DNA of 64,000 nt from Saccharopolyspora oryzae (GCF_027853915.1 NZ_JAQGLA010000015.1:56421-120420), one strand, 5' to 3'; positions 51,428 through 61,899 are shown, numbered from the stretch's first letter. Made by a program: numbers and translations. Notes: a model not told the origin generated them from the letters alone.

Positions 51428-52057
51428 GTGCGCCACCAGCGAACCACCATCGCCGTGCTCTCCGCCGTCGCGCTCAGCGTCGGTCTCAGCTCCTGCGCGT
51501 CGGGCGCTTCGGCCCCCACCCCGACCAACGACGGGCAGCAGGGCATCGCCGTCGGCGAGCCGAACCCGAACCAGCCGGAACGGGAAACCTCGGAGTCCGC
51601 TGAATCCTCCGAGCAGTCGGGCAACGGGCAGCCCGAGGAACACCCCGGTGAGGGAACGGGTTTCGGCAAGTGCACGGCCGACGCGCTGTCGGTGCGCGTC
51701 GAGCACCGCGGTGACGAGGACGTGGCCCGCGAGGCCGACCTGTTCATCGCCAACGTCGGCACCGAGGCCTGCAGCCTGGGCGGATTCCCGGAGCTGACGT
51801 TCTACGACGCGGGCCACCAGCAGCTCAGCATCCCCACCAGCCAGAGCGGTTCGACGCAGGAGCTGCTGGAGATCAAGCCCGGTGAGCGGTTCACCGCACC
51901 GCTGGGCTGGTCGTCGAGCCCGGAGTCCTCGCCCTGCCTGGAGCCGAAGACCGTCGCCGTGTACCCGCCGAACACCTCCGACGCCAAGGAAACCCCGTGG
52001 ACCGGCGGCAGCGTGTGCGCCAAGGGTGTGTCGATCTCCCCGTACGGGCGGGCGTGA
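51428..52057 (+). CDS. DUF4232 lipoprotein
   Basis: About 209 residues. The signal peptide ends in the lipobox GLSSC, followed by a low-complexity acidic linker (residues 30-75, rich in Glu, Ser, Pro, Gln) and a DUF4232 domain with CTADALSVRVEHRG, NVGTEACSLGGFPELTFYD and VCAKGVSISP. Secreted actinobacterial domain of unknown role. GTG 51428 is preferred with GGAAGG 6 bp upstream. Confidence 0.85.
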   Translation: MRHQRTTIAVLSAVALSVGLSSCASGASAPTPTNDGQQGIAVGEPNPNQPERETSESAESSEQSGNGQPEEHPGEGTGFGKCTADALSVRVEHRGDEDVAREADLFIANVGTEACSLGGFPELTFYDAGHQQLSIPTSQSGSTQELLEIKPGERFTAPLGWSSSPESSPCLEPKTVAVYPPNTSDAKETPWTGGSVCAKGVSISPYGRA

Positions 52058-52129
52058 TCCCGGCTGGAGTCCACTCGGGACCGGAGCGGATACTGGGACC
52101 GCACTGACCTCGACCGGAAGCGATGGACC

Positions 52130-52486
52130 ATGCGGATCAGCGTTGACGCCAACTCCGACGTGCCGCCCTTCGAGCAGGTGCGGTCGACCATCGCCGAGCA
52201 GATCCGCAGCGGCGAGCTGGCGGTGGGCACCAAGCTCCCGACCGTCCGAGCCCTCGCCGCGGACCTGGGCATCGCGGCCAACACGGCGGCCAAGGCCTAC
52301 CGCGAGCTGGAGCAGGTCGGCCTGATCGAAACCCGGGGCCGCGCAGGCACTTTCGTCTCCGACGCGGGCGACCAGTCAGCGGCCCGAGCGGCCGAAGCAG
52401 CAGCCACCTACGCCCAGATCACCCACGCCCTGGGAATCCCCGCCGACGAAGCCCTCGCGATCGTCCGAGCAGCGTTGAAGGCCTGA
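52130..52486 (+). CDS. GntR-family regulator (YtrA subgroup)
   Basis: A 118-residue short GntR protein. The winged helix DVPPFEQVRSTIAEQIRSGEL, GTKLPTVRALAADLGIAANTAAKAYRELEQVGLIETRGRAGTFV is complete; only a short C-terminal dimerisation helix follows. YtrA-type members often control ABC transporters, but none lies adjacent. Confidence 0.92.
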   Translation: MRISVDANSDVPPFEQVRSTIAEQIRSGELAVGTKLPTVRALAADLGIAANTAAKAYRELEQVGLIETRGRAGTFVSDAGDQSAARAAEAAATYAQITHALGIPADEALAIVRAALKA

Positions 52487-52488
52487 GC

Positions 52489-53322
52489 TCAGGCAACGAC
52501 CGCGAGCAGCGCCGTCACCGCCTCGACCAGGGCGGGATCGCCCTCCGCGTCTGCTCGTCGGCGGGCTTCGGCAACGGTGATTCCCCTGGTCCCGAGCCGC
52601 CACAGATCGTCCGGCCGCATGGTGACCGTCGCCCCGGCGCTGAGCTCAGTCTCGTCACCGGCCATCCGCCAGCGCCCCTCGTCGGACACCGCGTGCCAGG
52701 TTCCTCCTGACGGACCGGTGACGACGACTCGGACCGCCGTGCCGTGCGGTCGTTCGACTTCGCGCAGCGCGTGCGGCAACCCTCGCAAGAACGTGTCCAG
52801 CACGGGGTGCACGAGCTCCGGCTGATCGGCGCCCGGTCGTCCCACCGCGTCCCGGATCTGCTGCTGGTGCACCCAGAACTCGGTGTACTCGCGGGCGATG
52901 TCCAACCAGGCCGGGCTCCGGCCCGGACCCGCCCAGGACACGTCCAGCGGAGCAGGTGCGGTGAGGTCGAAGCCCGCCCAGAGCCGGTCCAGCTCCGGGC
53001 CGAGGTGCCCCAGCAGCTCGATCATCAACTCGGGACTGCACTGGCGCGCGGCCCGGACGAATTCGTCGTTGGTGCGGGCCAAGTAGGACGGCAGGGTCTC
53101 GTCGTTGGCGAACGTCGCCCCGGCGAACCCGTCCCGGCTCCCGGAAATCCGCCGCACGTAGTCGTTCAGGACATGCCCGACCACGTCGTGCACGTCCCAA
53201 CCCGGGCACACCGTCTCCCTCGCCCAGTCCTCGGCACTCAGCGACCTCAGCAGCGCGAGCAGCTCCGCCCGCTCCCGGACGAACAAGCGACGAACATCCA
53301 GCACGGGCCCGAATCTCGTCAT
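52489..53322 (-). CDS. Maleylpyruvate isomerase family mycothiol-dependent enzyme
   Basis: A 277-residue DinB-fold protein. The N-terminal MDMPI domain has VCPGWDVHDVVGHVLNDYVRR and EYTEFWVHQQQIRDAVGRPG, whose histidines form the metal site; a C-terminal domain follows. The family uses mycothiol, the actinobacterial thiol, in isomerase or transferase reactions with unknown substrates. ATG 53322. Its stop lies 2 bp from the stop of the convergent GntR gene. Confidence 0.88.
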   Translation of the reverse strand: MTRFGPVLDVRRLFVRERAELLALLRSLSAEDWARETVCPGWDVHDVVGHVLNDYVRRISGSRDGFAGATFANDETLPSYLARTNDEFVRAARQCSPELMIELLGHLGPELDRLWAGFDLTAPAPLDVSWAGPGRSPAWLDIAREYTEFWVHQQQIRDAVGRPGADQPELVHPVLDTFLRGLPHALREVERPHGTAVRVVVTGPSGGTWHAVSDEGRWRMAGDETELSAGATVTMRPDDLWRLGTRGITVAEARRRADAEGDPALVEAVTALLAVVA

Positions 53323-53631
53323 GCCGGGATGCTCCCACCCCCGCCCCGCAACAGCCATCGAATTAGCTGTGGTGTCCAGGGACTTCGTTCCTCCGCGCGC
53401 AATGACATCGCGCTGACGCACAGGCAACCGTCCAGGCACATCGCCATCCAGCCCATGTAGAGTCCACGCCATGTCGAGTCCCGAGTCAGACACGTCTGGG
53501 GCTGCCGGTCACACCGTCAGCCCCGTGAACTGCTAAGCGCCCCAGCCCCGCACGGGGGTGTCTGGCGTACTCCGGGCCGCTGGCCGTGGTGACGAGAAGA
53601 CCACGTTCGATCTCTCACCTCGGAGCACTCG
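53323..53631. promoter_or_regulatory. Promoter and attenuator leader of the MFS exporter gene
   Basis: 309 bp containing a short leader gene (53471-53536) and mutually exclusive pairings. GGGGCTG at 53498-53504 can pair with CAGCCCC at 53518-53524 or with a second CAGCCCC at 53543-53549. CAGACAC at 53487-53493 can pair with GTGTCTG at 53558-53564. A further CGTGGT/ACCACG hairpin (53585-53605) lies 10 bp before the ribosome-site region CGGAG. This layout suggests ribosome-dependent attenuation. Confidence 0.62.
53471..53536 (+). CDS. Putative leader peptide (21 residues)
   Basis: An ATG-to-TAA frame, MSSPESDTSGAAGHTVSPVN followed by Cys, located in front of the exporter. The strands of the alternative hairpins lie inside and just beyond it, so a stalled ribosome would change folding. 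The upstream ribosome site is weak (GAG). Assignment rests on context and structure only. Confidence 0.5.
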   Translation: MSSPESDTSGAAGHTVSPVNC

Positions 53632-54792
53632 ATGCCCTTCGCTCTCCACGTGCTTGCCCTAGCGGTCTTCGTCATGGGCACCTCGGAGTTCATGCTCGCG
53701 GGATTGCTCCCCGCGATTGCAACCGATCTCGACGTCACCGTCGGCACAGCAGGTCTGCTGACCTCCGCATTCGCCATCGGAATGGTCGTCGGCGCGCCGA
53801 TGATGGCCGCGTTCGCTCGTCGGTGGCCGCCACGGCTCACGTTGCTCGTCTGCCTGCTCGTGTTCTCGAGCTGCCACGTCGTTGGAGCGATCACACCTGT
53901 GTTCCCGCTCCTCCTCGTCACCCGTGTGATCAGTGCGCTCGCGAACGCCGGATTCCTCGCCGTCGCGCTGAGCACCGCAACCGCTCTCGTGCCCGGAAAT
54001 CGCAAAGGGCGAGCCCTGTCGATCCTGCTGTCCGGCACGACGCTCGCGAATGTCGCGGGCGTGCCTGCCGGGGCGCTGCTCGGCATCGCGATGGGATGGC
54101 GCACGACGTTCTGGGCAATTGCCCTCATCTGCATTCCTGCGGCCATCGGGATTCTTCGAGAAGTCGCGAACAAGCCCGGCCAGATGGCGACCAAGGCCGT
54201 CTCGCCGAAGCTCCTGGCCGAGCTCGGCCAGTTGGGCTCGCCTCGGCTCGTCCTCGCGATGACGCTCGGCGCACTGGTCAACGGCGGCACCTTCGCAGCC
54301 TTCACCTTCCTAGCACCCGTCGTGACCGGGATTGCGGGGCTGGCTGATGGGTGGATCTCCATCGCGCTGGTGATGTTCGGCGTCGGATCGTTCCTCGGTG
54401 TCACGATCGCAGGGCGGCTGTCGGATCAACGGCCTGGCCTCGTGCTCGCTGTCGGTGGACCGCTGCTGCTGGCGGGGTGGGTCGTGCTGGCGTTGTTCGC
54501 GTCGCATCCCGTGCTCCTCATCGTTCTGGTTCTCGTTCAGGGAATGCTGTCGTTCGGTGTCGGCAGCACCCTGATCACACGGGTCCTCTACGCCGCCTCG
54601 GGCGCGCCGACGATGGGTGGTTCGTACGCGACCGCCGCGCTGAACATCGGAGCCGCTGCTGGGCCTGCTCTCGGTGCGTTCGGTCTCGCAACCGGGCTGG
54701 GAACGCTCGCTCCTGTGTGGGTCGCTTCCGTTCTGACGGCGGTAGCTCTCGTCATCACGCTCCTGTCGGGACACGCGCTCGTCGAGCGGTGA
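53632..54792 (+). CDS. MFS exporter, chloramphenicol-resistance (Cmx/Cmr/Cml) type
   Basis: A 386-residue 12-helix DHA1-family drug:H+ antiporter. The start MPFALHVLALAVFVMGTSEF and MLAGLLPAIATDLDVTVGTAG, AFAIGMVVGAPMMAA and NAGFLAVALSTATALVP closely match the Cmx/CmrA chloramphenicol exporters of corynebacteria and rhodococci. GC is lower than in neighbouring genes, and the leader with alternative hairpins fits inducible antibiotic resistance. CGGAG lies 6 bp before ATG 53632. Confidence 0.88.
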   Translation: MPFALHVLALAVFVMGTSEFMLAGLLPAIATDLDVTVGTAGLLTSAFAIGMVVGAPMMAAFARRWPPRLTLLVCLLVFSSCHVVGAITPVFPLLLVTRVISALANAGFLAVALSTATALVPGNRKGRALSILLSGTTLANVAGVPAGALLGIAMGWRTTFWAIALICIPAAIGILREVANKPGQMATKAVSPKLLAELGQLGSPRLVLAMTLGALVNGGTFAAFTFLAPVVTGIAGLADGWISIALVMFGVGSFLGVTIAGRLSDQRPGLVLAVGGPLLLAGWVVLALFASHPVLLIVLVLVQGMLSFGVGSTLITRVLYAASGAPTMGGSYATAALNIGAAAGPALGAFGLATGLGTLAPVWVASVLTAVALVITLLSGHALVER

Positions 54793-54801
54793 GCCGACTG
54801 G

Positions 54802-55449
54802 TCAGCCGACCTCTTCCTGCAGCCCTCGCATGGTGTTGATCTCGTCTTGTTGGGTCACCAGGACGTCTTGGGCCATCGCGTGGACCTGTTCCTCGCGGCC
54901 CTTGGTCATGATGTCGGTGGCCATCGTCAGGGCGCCTTCGTGGTGGGCGATCATCAGCTGCAGGAAGAGCCGGTCGAAGTCGGCGCCGGTGGAATTGCCC
55001 AGCTGGGCGAGCTGTTCCGGCGTCGCCATGCCCGGCATCGTCGAGTGGTCGTGCCCGGTCGGCTGGCCGTGCTGGCCGTGGCCGCTGTGCTCGTCATGGC
55101 CGGGCTGCTCGTCGAGACCGCGGCTGGCCAGCCAGCCCTGCATGGCACCGATCTCCGGCCCCTGCGAGCCACCGATGCGCTCCGCCAGCGCCCGGACCTT
55201 CGGGTGCTGGGCGCGATCCGGTGCCAGCGCTGTCATCTCCAGCGCCTGCTGGTGGTGCGCGATCATCATGCGCAGGTAGTCCGCCTCCGCGTCGACCGGG
55301 ACGCCGGCCTCCGGCTCGACGCTCGACACCACCCGCGGCTGGTCCCCCGGTGCGCCCGGCAGCACCACCTTCGGCGATTCCGGCTGCTCGGCCGAACATC
55401 CGGCGAGTCCAGCAACCGCGATCAGCAACGCGGCGGTCAACCGGCGCAT
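54802..55449 (-). CDS. DUF305 lipoprotein
   Basis: A 215-residue secreted lipoprotein (lipobox VAGLAGC, Cys near residue 18). It has two DUF305 repeats, each with a MIAHH motif (MIAHHQQALEM, MIAHHEGALTM), separated by a His-rich segment (GHDEHSGHGQHG, GHDHSTM). The clustered histidines suggest metal binding, perhaps copper. GAGGAGG lies 5 bp before ATG 55449. Confidence 0.9.
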   Translation of the reverse strand: MRRLTAALLIAVAGLAGCSAEQPESPKVVLPGAPGDQPRVVSSVEPEAGVPVDAEADYLRMMIAHHQQALEMTALAPDRAQHPKVRALAERIGGSQGPEIGAMQGWLASRGLDEQPGHDEHSGHGQHGQPTGHDHSTMPGMATPEQLAQLGNSTGADFDRLFLQLMIAHHEGALTMATDIMTKGREEQVHAMAQDVLVTQQDEINTMRGLQEEVG

Positions 55450-55685
55450 CCAGTCCTCCTCAGTTCCACGATCTCGTCCACCTTCCAGCACCGAAGGCGT
55501 TTAGCCCAGCGGCGCCGTCGCGCAAAACGAGTCCGCCAGATGGGATCCGGCGGCAAAAGCGGCCAACTGGCCTATTGGGTCCAGAACCGGGCAAAACAAT
55601 ACTGATCTCCGGCGGCGGTTTCGATGCGCCGCTGGTCGCAGCTGCCCTCACCAGGGGCGGTGACCGACCCGAGCAGCAGGGGTGG

Positions 55686-57125
<1,440 letters not shown>

Positions 57126-57140
57126 CGCGGTGACGACGGA

Positions 57141-57173
57141 GAAGGGCCTCGCCAGGATCCGGCGGGGCCCTTC
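57141..57173. terminator. Terminator hairpin
   Basis: 13-bp arms GAAGGGCCTCGCC and GGCGGGGCCCTTC with one mismatch and a 7-bp loop, 15 bp behind the LVIVD gene. Confidence 0.83.
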
Positions 57174-57202
57174 CCACGTCCGCGAGCGCTACTGTCGCTG
57201 CT

Positions 57203-58123
57203 GTGACCGACGATGGAGATGAGATCACCGCGGATCTGATCGCGGAGTTGCTCCGGGAGCAGCACCCCGACCTGGCCGACCTGCCGGTGACGTTCGGTGC
57301 TCGTGGCTGGGACAACCAGCTGTGGCGGCTCGGCGACGACCTCGCGGTCCGGCTGCCCTGGGCCACCGAGGGCGCGGACGAGCTGCTCCGCAAGGAGCAC
57401 GCCTTGCTGCCTGCCGTGGCGCCGCGCCTCCCCTTGCCGATCCCCGTTCCGCAGCGCCTGGGCCGGCCCTCGGAGCGGTTCCCGCGCTCTTGGATCGTCA
57501 CCACGTGGGTCCCCGGTGAACCTGCTGACCGCGCCCCCGCGACTCGCGGCGCGGAAGCGGCCGACACGTTGGCGGCCTTCCTGTCGGCCCTGCACCAGCC
57601 CGCGCCTGATGACGCACCGACCGGCCGGCACCGCCGAGGTGCTCCATTGGCCGACATCAGCGAAGGTTTCGGCCCTCTCCTGGCGGAGACGACCGATCGC
57701 GGGCTGGTCCCCTGCCCGGACGCCGTGCGCGAGGTCTGGGACGACGCGCTGGCCGCGCCCGCCTGGACAGGTCCGGCGCTGTGGCTGCACGGGGACTTGC
57801 ACCCGGCGAATCTCCTGACGAGGGACGGAAATTTCTGCGGCGTGGTCGACTTCGGCGACATGTGCGCCGGGGACCCGGCCTGCGACCTGGCCGCCTGCTG
57901 GCTCCTGCTGCCCGACGGGGCCGTCGACCGCTTCCACCAGAGCTATTCGCCGGCTGCCGACGCGGCGACCCGGCGCCGCGCCCGCGGCTGGGCGCTGGTG
58001 AAGGCGCTCGTCTGCGCGCTCGTCGGCGATGCCGGAGTCCACGGCCACCCGGGAGGAAAGGCCACGTGGGGACCACCAGCAGCCGCGTCCCTGCGGCGCC
58101 TCACCGCCTCCTCGGCGCGCTGA
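57203..58123 (+). CDS. Aminoglycoside phosphotransferase-family kinase
   Basis: A 306-residue APH-fold kinase. The Brenner motif LHGDLHPANLL (catalytic Asp and Asn) and VVDFGD (Mg-binding) are intact, and an N-terminal lobe with TFGARGWDNQLWRLGDDLAVRLP is present. The family ranges from antibiotic kinases to small-molecule kinases. No resistance context is visible, so drug modification is not implied. GTG start at 57203. Confidence 0.9.
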   Translation: MTDDGDEITADLIAELLREQHPDLADLPVTFGARGWDNQLWRLGDDLAVRLPWATEGADELLRKEHALLPAVAPRLPLPIPVPQRLGRPSERFPRSWIVTTWVPGEPADRAPATRGAEAADTLAAFLSALHQPAPDDAPTGRHRRGAPLADISEGFGPLLAETTDRGLVPCPDAVREVWDDALAAPAWTGPALWLHGDLHPANLLTRDGNFCGVVDFGDMCAGDPACDLAACWLLLPDGAVDRFHQSYSPAADAATRRRARGWALVKALVCALVGDAGVHGHPGGKATWGPPAAASLRRLTASSAR

Positions 58124-58156
58124 CCGGACGATGCGGACCCAGCCCGATCAGAGCGA

Positions 58157-58900
58157 TCAGTCGACGATGTGCCGGAGGTAGCTGTCCGGGTTGGCCAGGT
58201 AGCGGCGCCAGTGGTCGACGAGCCCGAGTTCGTCCCACCTCGTCCTGCGGGTGCCGTGCTCGCCCACCTCGACGATGTCCGCACCGGGCGTGGCGGCCAG
58301 GATCGGCGAGTGCGTCGCGCACACCACCTGCGCGCCGGTCTCGCCGAGCCGGTGCATCAGCGCCACCAGCTTGAGGCAGGACTCGAACGACAGCGCGGCC
58401 TCGGGCTCGTCCATCACGTAGAAGCCGCGCTCCCGGAACATCGACTCGAACACGGTGAGGAAGCCCTCGCCGTGCGACATGGTCGAGGTGTCCTCCTCCC
58501 AATAGCCGTACAGCTCCAGGGCGCTGATCGTGTTCAGCAGCCCGAACGCGGTCTCGGCGCGGAGGAAGAACCCCTTGCGACTGGTTCGCGGTCCGGTGAG
58601 CATCCTCCGCCCGGCCGGGGTGGTCTCCAGCGCGAGCACCTCCCCCAGCGGGGTCTTGGGCCGGTCGTTGACGTACTTGCGGCCCGCCCGCCCACCGTGC
58701 GAGTCGAGCTTGAAGCTCTCCGCGAGCGCCTCGACCAGCGTCGACTTCCCCGAACCGTTCTCCCCGACCAGCATCGTCACCGGAGCGTTGAAGGTCAGAC
58801 CGCGCTCGGCGAGCTCGGCCACGCACGGCACCGTGTACGGCCAGGTGTCGAAGGACTCCGGGCGCTGCGCGTCGGGGATGTAGGCGCGGTGGACGAGCAT
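58157..58900 (-). CDS. AAA ATPase (predicted ABC-ATPase/RecF-like)
   Basis: A 247-residue ABC-type ATPase. Walker A GENGSGKST (about residues 46-54), a signature-like MSHGEGF, Walker B FYVMDEPEAALS and a switch histidine in CATHSPIL are visible. There is no transmembrane partner and no nuclease domain, so this is a stand-alone AAA_21-type protein similar to those of SMC/OLD-like systems. Partner unknown. Confidence 0.88.
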   Translation of the reverse strand: MLVHRAYIPDAQRPESFDTWPYTVPCVAELAERGLTFNAPVTMLVGENGSGKSTLVEALAESFKLDSHGGRAGRKYVNDRPKTPLGEVLALETTPAGRRMLTGPRTSRKGFFLRAETAFGLLNTISALELYGYWEEDTSTMSHGEGFLTVFESMFRERGFYVMDEPEAALSFESCLKLVALMHRLGETGAQVVCATHSPILAATPGADIVEVGEHGTRRTRWDELGLVDHWRRYLANPDSYLRHIVD

Positions 58901-59166
58901 TCAGCCTCCCGATCAGCGTGGTGGCGTACGCGGACCGGGTGGGTCTCCTCGGTCCGGATCGAGGGTCGCACATGCCCACGACACGACTCGCGCATCGTAG
59001 GGGCAGGGGGTTCCTTCCGTTTCACTTCGGGGAAATCGTCCACGTGCGGTTATCGCGAACACACCAGAAGTTGATCGGTTTCGGAACAACCCGCGGTTCG
59101 CTCCGCCCGTCTAGAGAGGCGCAAGGAAGATCCCCTCTTCTCAGGACGATTCGAGGAGTTCCACCG

Positions 59167-59718
59167 ATGAACTACCGCCGCCGGGCAATCGCACTGGTAG
59201 CAACGGGTTTGGGCTTGGTCGCGCTGACCACGGCGGGTTGCGCGCAGCAGCCCGCGCCCCCGGCCGCCCCGCAGACCGTGGTGATCACCCAGCCCGCACC
59301 ACCGGCACCCGGCACCAGCGAGTCCACATCGGACACCGAGGAGTCGGGCACGGCGCAGAAGCGGGTACCGAAGATGCACAACGCCGGCCAGCTCGTCGTC
59401 AACCTGCAGCGCTACGACGCCAAGACCGGCATGGTCGAGCTCATCGTCCCGGCACCCGGCGAGTACGACAGCGGTGACTGGTCCGAAGACCCCAGCAACC
59501 CCGGCGACTTCTTCGTGCCGCTGGCCGACGACATCGAGATCTTCGGCCTGCAGAAGATCTGCTCCGGACGCACCCAGACCAACATGGGTGTCGTCGTGGC
59601 CGACGAGCCGTGCACCAAGGACCAGCTGATCACGGCGCTGCAGAAGGGGGCCGTCTACGCCGAGATCGCCCTCAACGACGACGGCGAGATCAGCAGCATG
59701 GTCGAGATGCAGGCCTGA
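59167..59718 (+). CDS. Secreted lipoprotein of unknown function
   Basis: A 183-residue lipoprotein. The signal ends in LTTAGC (Cys near residue 25), followed by a Pro/Ala/Thr/Ser-rich linker (26-60) and a folded domain with VPKMHNAGQLVVNLQRYD and ALNDDGEISSMVEM. Two further cysteines probably form a disulphide. No family recognised. Confidence 0.78.
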   Translation: MNYRRRAIALVATGLGLVALTTAGCAQQPAPPAAPQTVVITQPAPPAPGTSESTSDTEESGTAQKRVPKMHNAGQLVVNLQRYDAKTGMVELIVPAPGEYDSGDWSEDPSNPGDFFVPLADDIEIFGLQKICSGRTQTNMGVVVADEPCTKDQLITALQKGAVYAEIALNDDGEISSMVEMQA

Positions 59719-59727
59719 TCGAATCGG

Positions 59728-59754
59728 GGGGCACCTCCCGAGCGGAGGTGCCCC
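59728..59754. terminator. Bidirectional terminator hairpin
   Basis: 11-bp perfect arms GGGGCACCTCC and GGAGGTGCCCC with a 5-bp loop, between the lipoprotein and the convergent GGDEF-EAL gene. Confidence 0.87.
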
Positions 59755-61899
59755 TCAGCCGCCGCGCAGGAAGTCGGGGACGTCGAAGGAGCACAGCGGA
59801 TCGCCGAAGTGGCGACCGGAGGCGACTTCGGCGCCCATCTCGCGCCAGATCTCGGCCTGCTGCTCGCTGGTCACGCCGCCGACCCACAGCTGCGCGCCGC
59901 AAGCCCGCGTCAGGGGAACCAGGCTGCGGATCGCCTGCACCTCCGGCTCGTCGCCGGATTCCGAGTCGTGCACTATCGCGACGACCTCGTCGGCCAAGCG
60001 CACCGCGTCCACCGGGAGCTCCCGCAGCAGGCGCAACTCCTCCGGCGAACCCTGGAAGCCGTGCAGCGAGACCTTGATGCCGCGACTGCTCAGGAACCGG
60101 AGGTTGTCGCGGGTTTCCTCGTTGTCGCCGCGGACCGCGACCATCGGCAGGCACAGCCGCAGCCACTCCGGCTCGATGTCGCAGGAGTCCAGGGCCCGGT
60201 GGATCACCGCCGCCAGGTCCGGGTCCTGGCCCTGGTTCGGGCTCAACGACAGGTTCAGCTGCACCCGGTGCCCGTCGGTGTGCCACTCGCACATCTGGCG
60301 CCACGCGGTGTCGACCATCCAGTCCCGCAAGGACAGCGTCACCCCGGAGCGCTCCGCCAGGCGCAGGCACCCGTCGTGGTCCAGCGTGTCGTTCTCCGCG
60401 GTGTCCCAGCGGAGCCCGGCCTCCAGCCCGAGCAGCCCGGAGCCGTCGAGGCGCACCATCGGGCGGTAGACCACGTCGAACTCGCCCTGCTCCAGCCCGC
60501 CCGGCATCACCGCGGCCAGCTTGGACTCGATCCGCTCCTCCGGCGCCCGGTCCGGGTCGAACAGCGCCCACTGCCGCTTGCCCGCCGCTTCCGCGCGCCG
60601 CAGCGCGACGTCGGCGGCCCACAGCATGGTCGAGGCTTCCGCCTCGGACACCTGCCGCTGCACCACGCCGACGCTCGCCGAGGCCGCGATGCCCTGGTCA
60701 CCGACGTAGACCGGCTCGGCGAGCAGGTCGTTGATCAGCCGGACGACCTCGGGCACCGGCGGGGTCTTCTCCTGCTCCCACACCAGGATCGCGAACTCGG
60801 TGCCGCCGAAGCGGGCGACCAGCGCCTCCTCGTCCTCGACCAGCTGCTCCAGCCGCCGCGCCACGGTCTTGATCACCAGGTCGCCGACCTCGTAGCCGAG
60901 ACCGTCGTTGATCAGCTCGAACCCGTCCAGGCCCAGGTGGTAGAGCGTCATCCGGGACTCGCGCGGGAAGTTGACCAGCGCGGCTTCCAGCCGGGTGGAG
61001 AAGTACTGCCGGTTGGGCAGCCCGGTCAGCACGTCGTGCAGCGCCTGGTACTGGAACCGGGCCTGCAGCATGTGCAGCTCGGTGATGTCCTCGACCATCG
61101 TCACGAAGTTGAGGGGCGCGCCGTTCGAGTCGCGCAGCACCGAAACCGCCAGGTACGCCCAGGCCTCCTCGCCGTTGGCGCGCAGCAGGCGCTTGCGGTC
61201 GCTGAGGCGCTTGGCGCCGCCGCCCTCGGCCAGCTCCCGGTAGGCCGCCGCCAGGTACTCGGCGTCCTCGGGGTGGAACAGGTCGTGGATGGTCATCGAG
61301 GTCAGGGCCGCGTCCCGGTAGCCCAGGGTGTGCTCCCACGCCGGGTTCACCTGGACGAACTTGCCCTCCAGATCGCAGATCGCGACCCCGATCGGCGTCG
61401 TGGTGAACACCTCGCCGAACCGCGCCTCGCTGGCCGCCAGCTCCCGGTCGGCCTTGAGCTTCGCGCGCAGCAGCGCCTTCTTCAGCGTCTCCTGCTGCAC
61501 GAACGTGCTCTCCCGGTCCGCGGCCGCGTAGCCGGCGGCGATCGCCGCGACCAGCACCAGCATCCGGTGCACCTCGTCCTCGCCGAAGCGCTGCACCAGC
61601 GCTTCGCGGAGCAGGTCCAGGCTCAGCGGCAGGCTGGACTCGCCGGTGGCGTGCATCTCCACCAGCCGGGCGCCGACGTCGCGACCGGTCTCGGCCAGGG
61701 TCGACGGGTCGTCCAGCGCCGCGACGATGCGGTCGACCAGCTCGCCGAGCACCTCCTCGACGGTCGCGCGGGACAGCGGGATGTAGGAGGCAGTGCTCAG
61801 CTGCGCGGCCCAGCGGCGGGCGACCTCGGCCCGCCAGCCACCATCGCGGCGCTGGGGAACCAGCACGCGATGCGGCTCGTCCGCCGTACCCTCGCTCAT
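59755..61899 (-). CDS. PAS-GGDEF-EAL protein with degenerate catalytic motifs
   Basis: 714 residues: an N-terminal helical region (about 1-150), a coiled linker, a PAS domain (about 155-275), GGDEF (about 280-445) and EAL (about 455-705). The diguanylate cyclase motif reads GGTEF (365-369) in place of GG(D/E)EF, and the phosphodiesterase signature reads EAGLRW (493-498) in place of EALxR. The DDFG loop is replaced by LHGFQG. Both enzyme activities are probably lost, so the protein likely acts as a c-di-GMP or GTP-binding effector or a scaffold. GC-biased and otherwise normal coding. Confidence 0.9.
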   Translation of the reverse strand: MSEGTADEPHRVLVPQRRDGGWRAEVARRWAAQLSTASYIPLSRATVEEVLGELVDRIVAALDDPSTLAETGRDVGARLVEMHATGESSLPLSLDLLREALVQRFGEDEVHRMLVLVAAIAAGYAAADRESTFVQQETLKKALLRAKLKADRELAASEARFGEVFTTTPIGVAICDLEGKFVQVNPAWEHTLGYRDAALTSMTIHDLFHPEDAEYLAAAYRELAEGGGAKRLSDRKRLLRANGEEAWAYLAVSVLRDSNGAPLNFVTMVEDITELHMLQARFQYQALHDVLTGLPNRQYFSTRLEAALVNFPRESRMTLYHLGLDGFELINDGLGYEVGDLVIKTVARRLEQLVEDEEALVARFGGTEFAILVWEQEKTPPVPEVVRLINDLLAEPVYVGDQGIAASASVGVVQRQVSEAEASTMLWAADVALRRAEAAGKRQWALFDPDRAPEERIESKLAAVMPGGLEQGEFDVVYRPMVRLDGSGLLGLEAGLRWDTAENDTLDHDGCLRLAERSGVTLSLRDWMVDTAWRQMCEWHTDGHRVQLNLSLSPNQGQDPDLAAVIHRALDSCDIEPEWLRLCLPMVAVRGDNEETRDNLRFLSSRGIKVSLHGFQGSPEELRLLRELPVDAVRLADEVVAIVHDSESGDEPEVQAIRSLVPLTRACGAQLWVGGVTSEQQAEIWREMGAEVASGRHFGDPLCSFDVPDFLRGG

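Noticed and set aside
57203..58123. Aminoglycoside resistance gene
   Set aside because: The APH fold covers many small-molecule kinases, and there is no resistance or antibiotic cluster around it.
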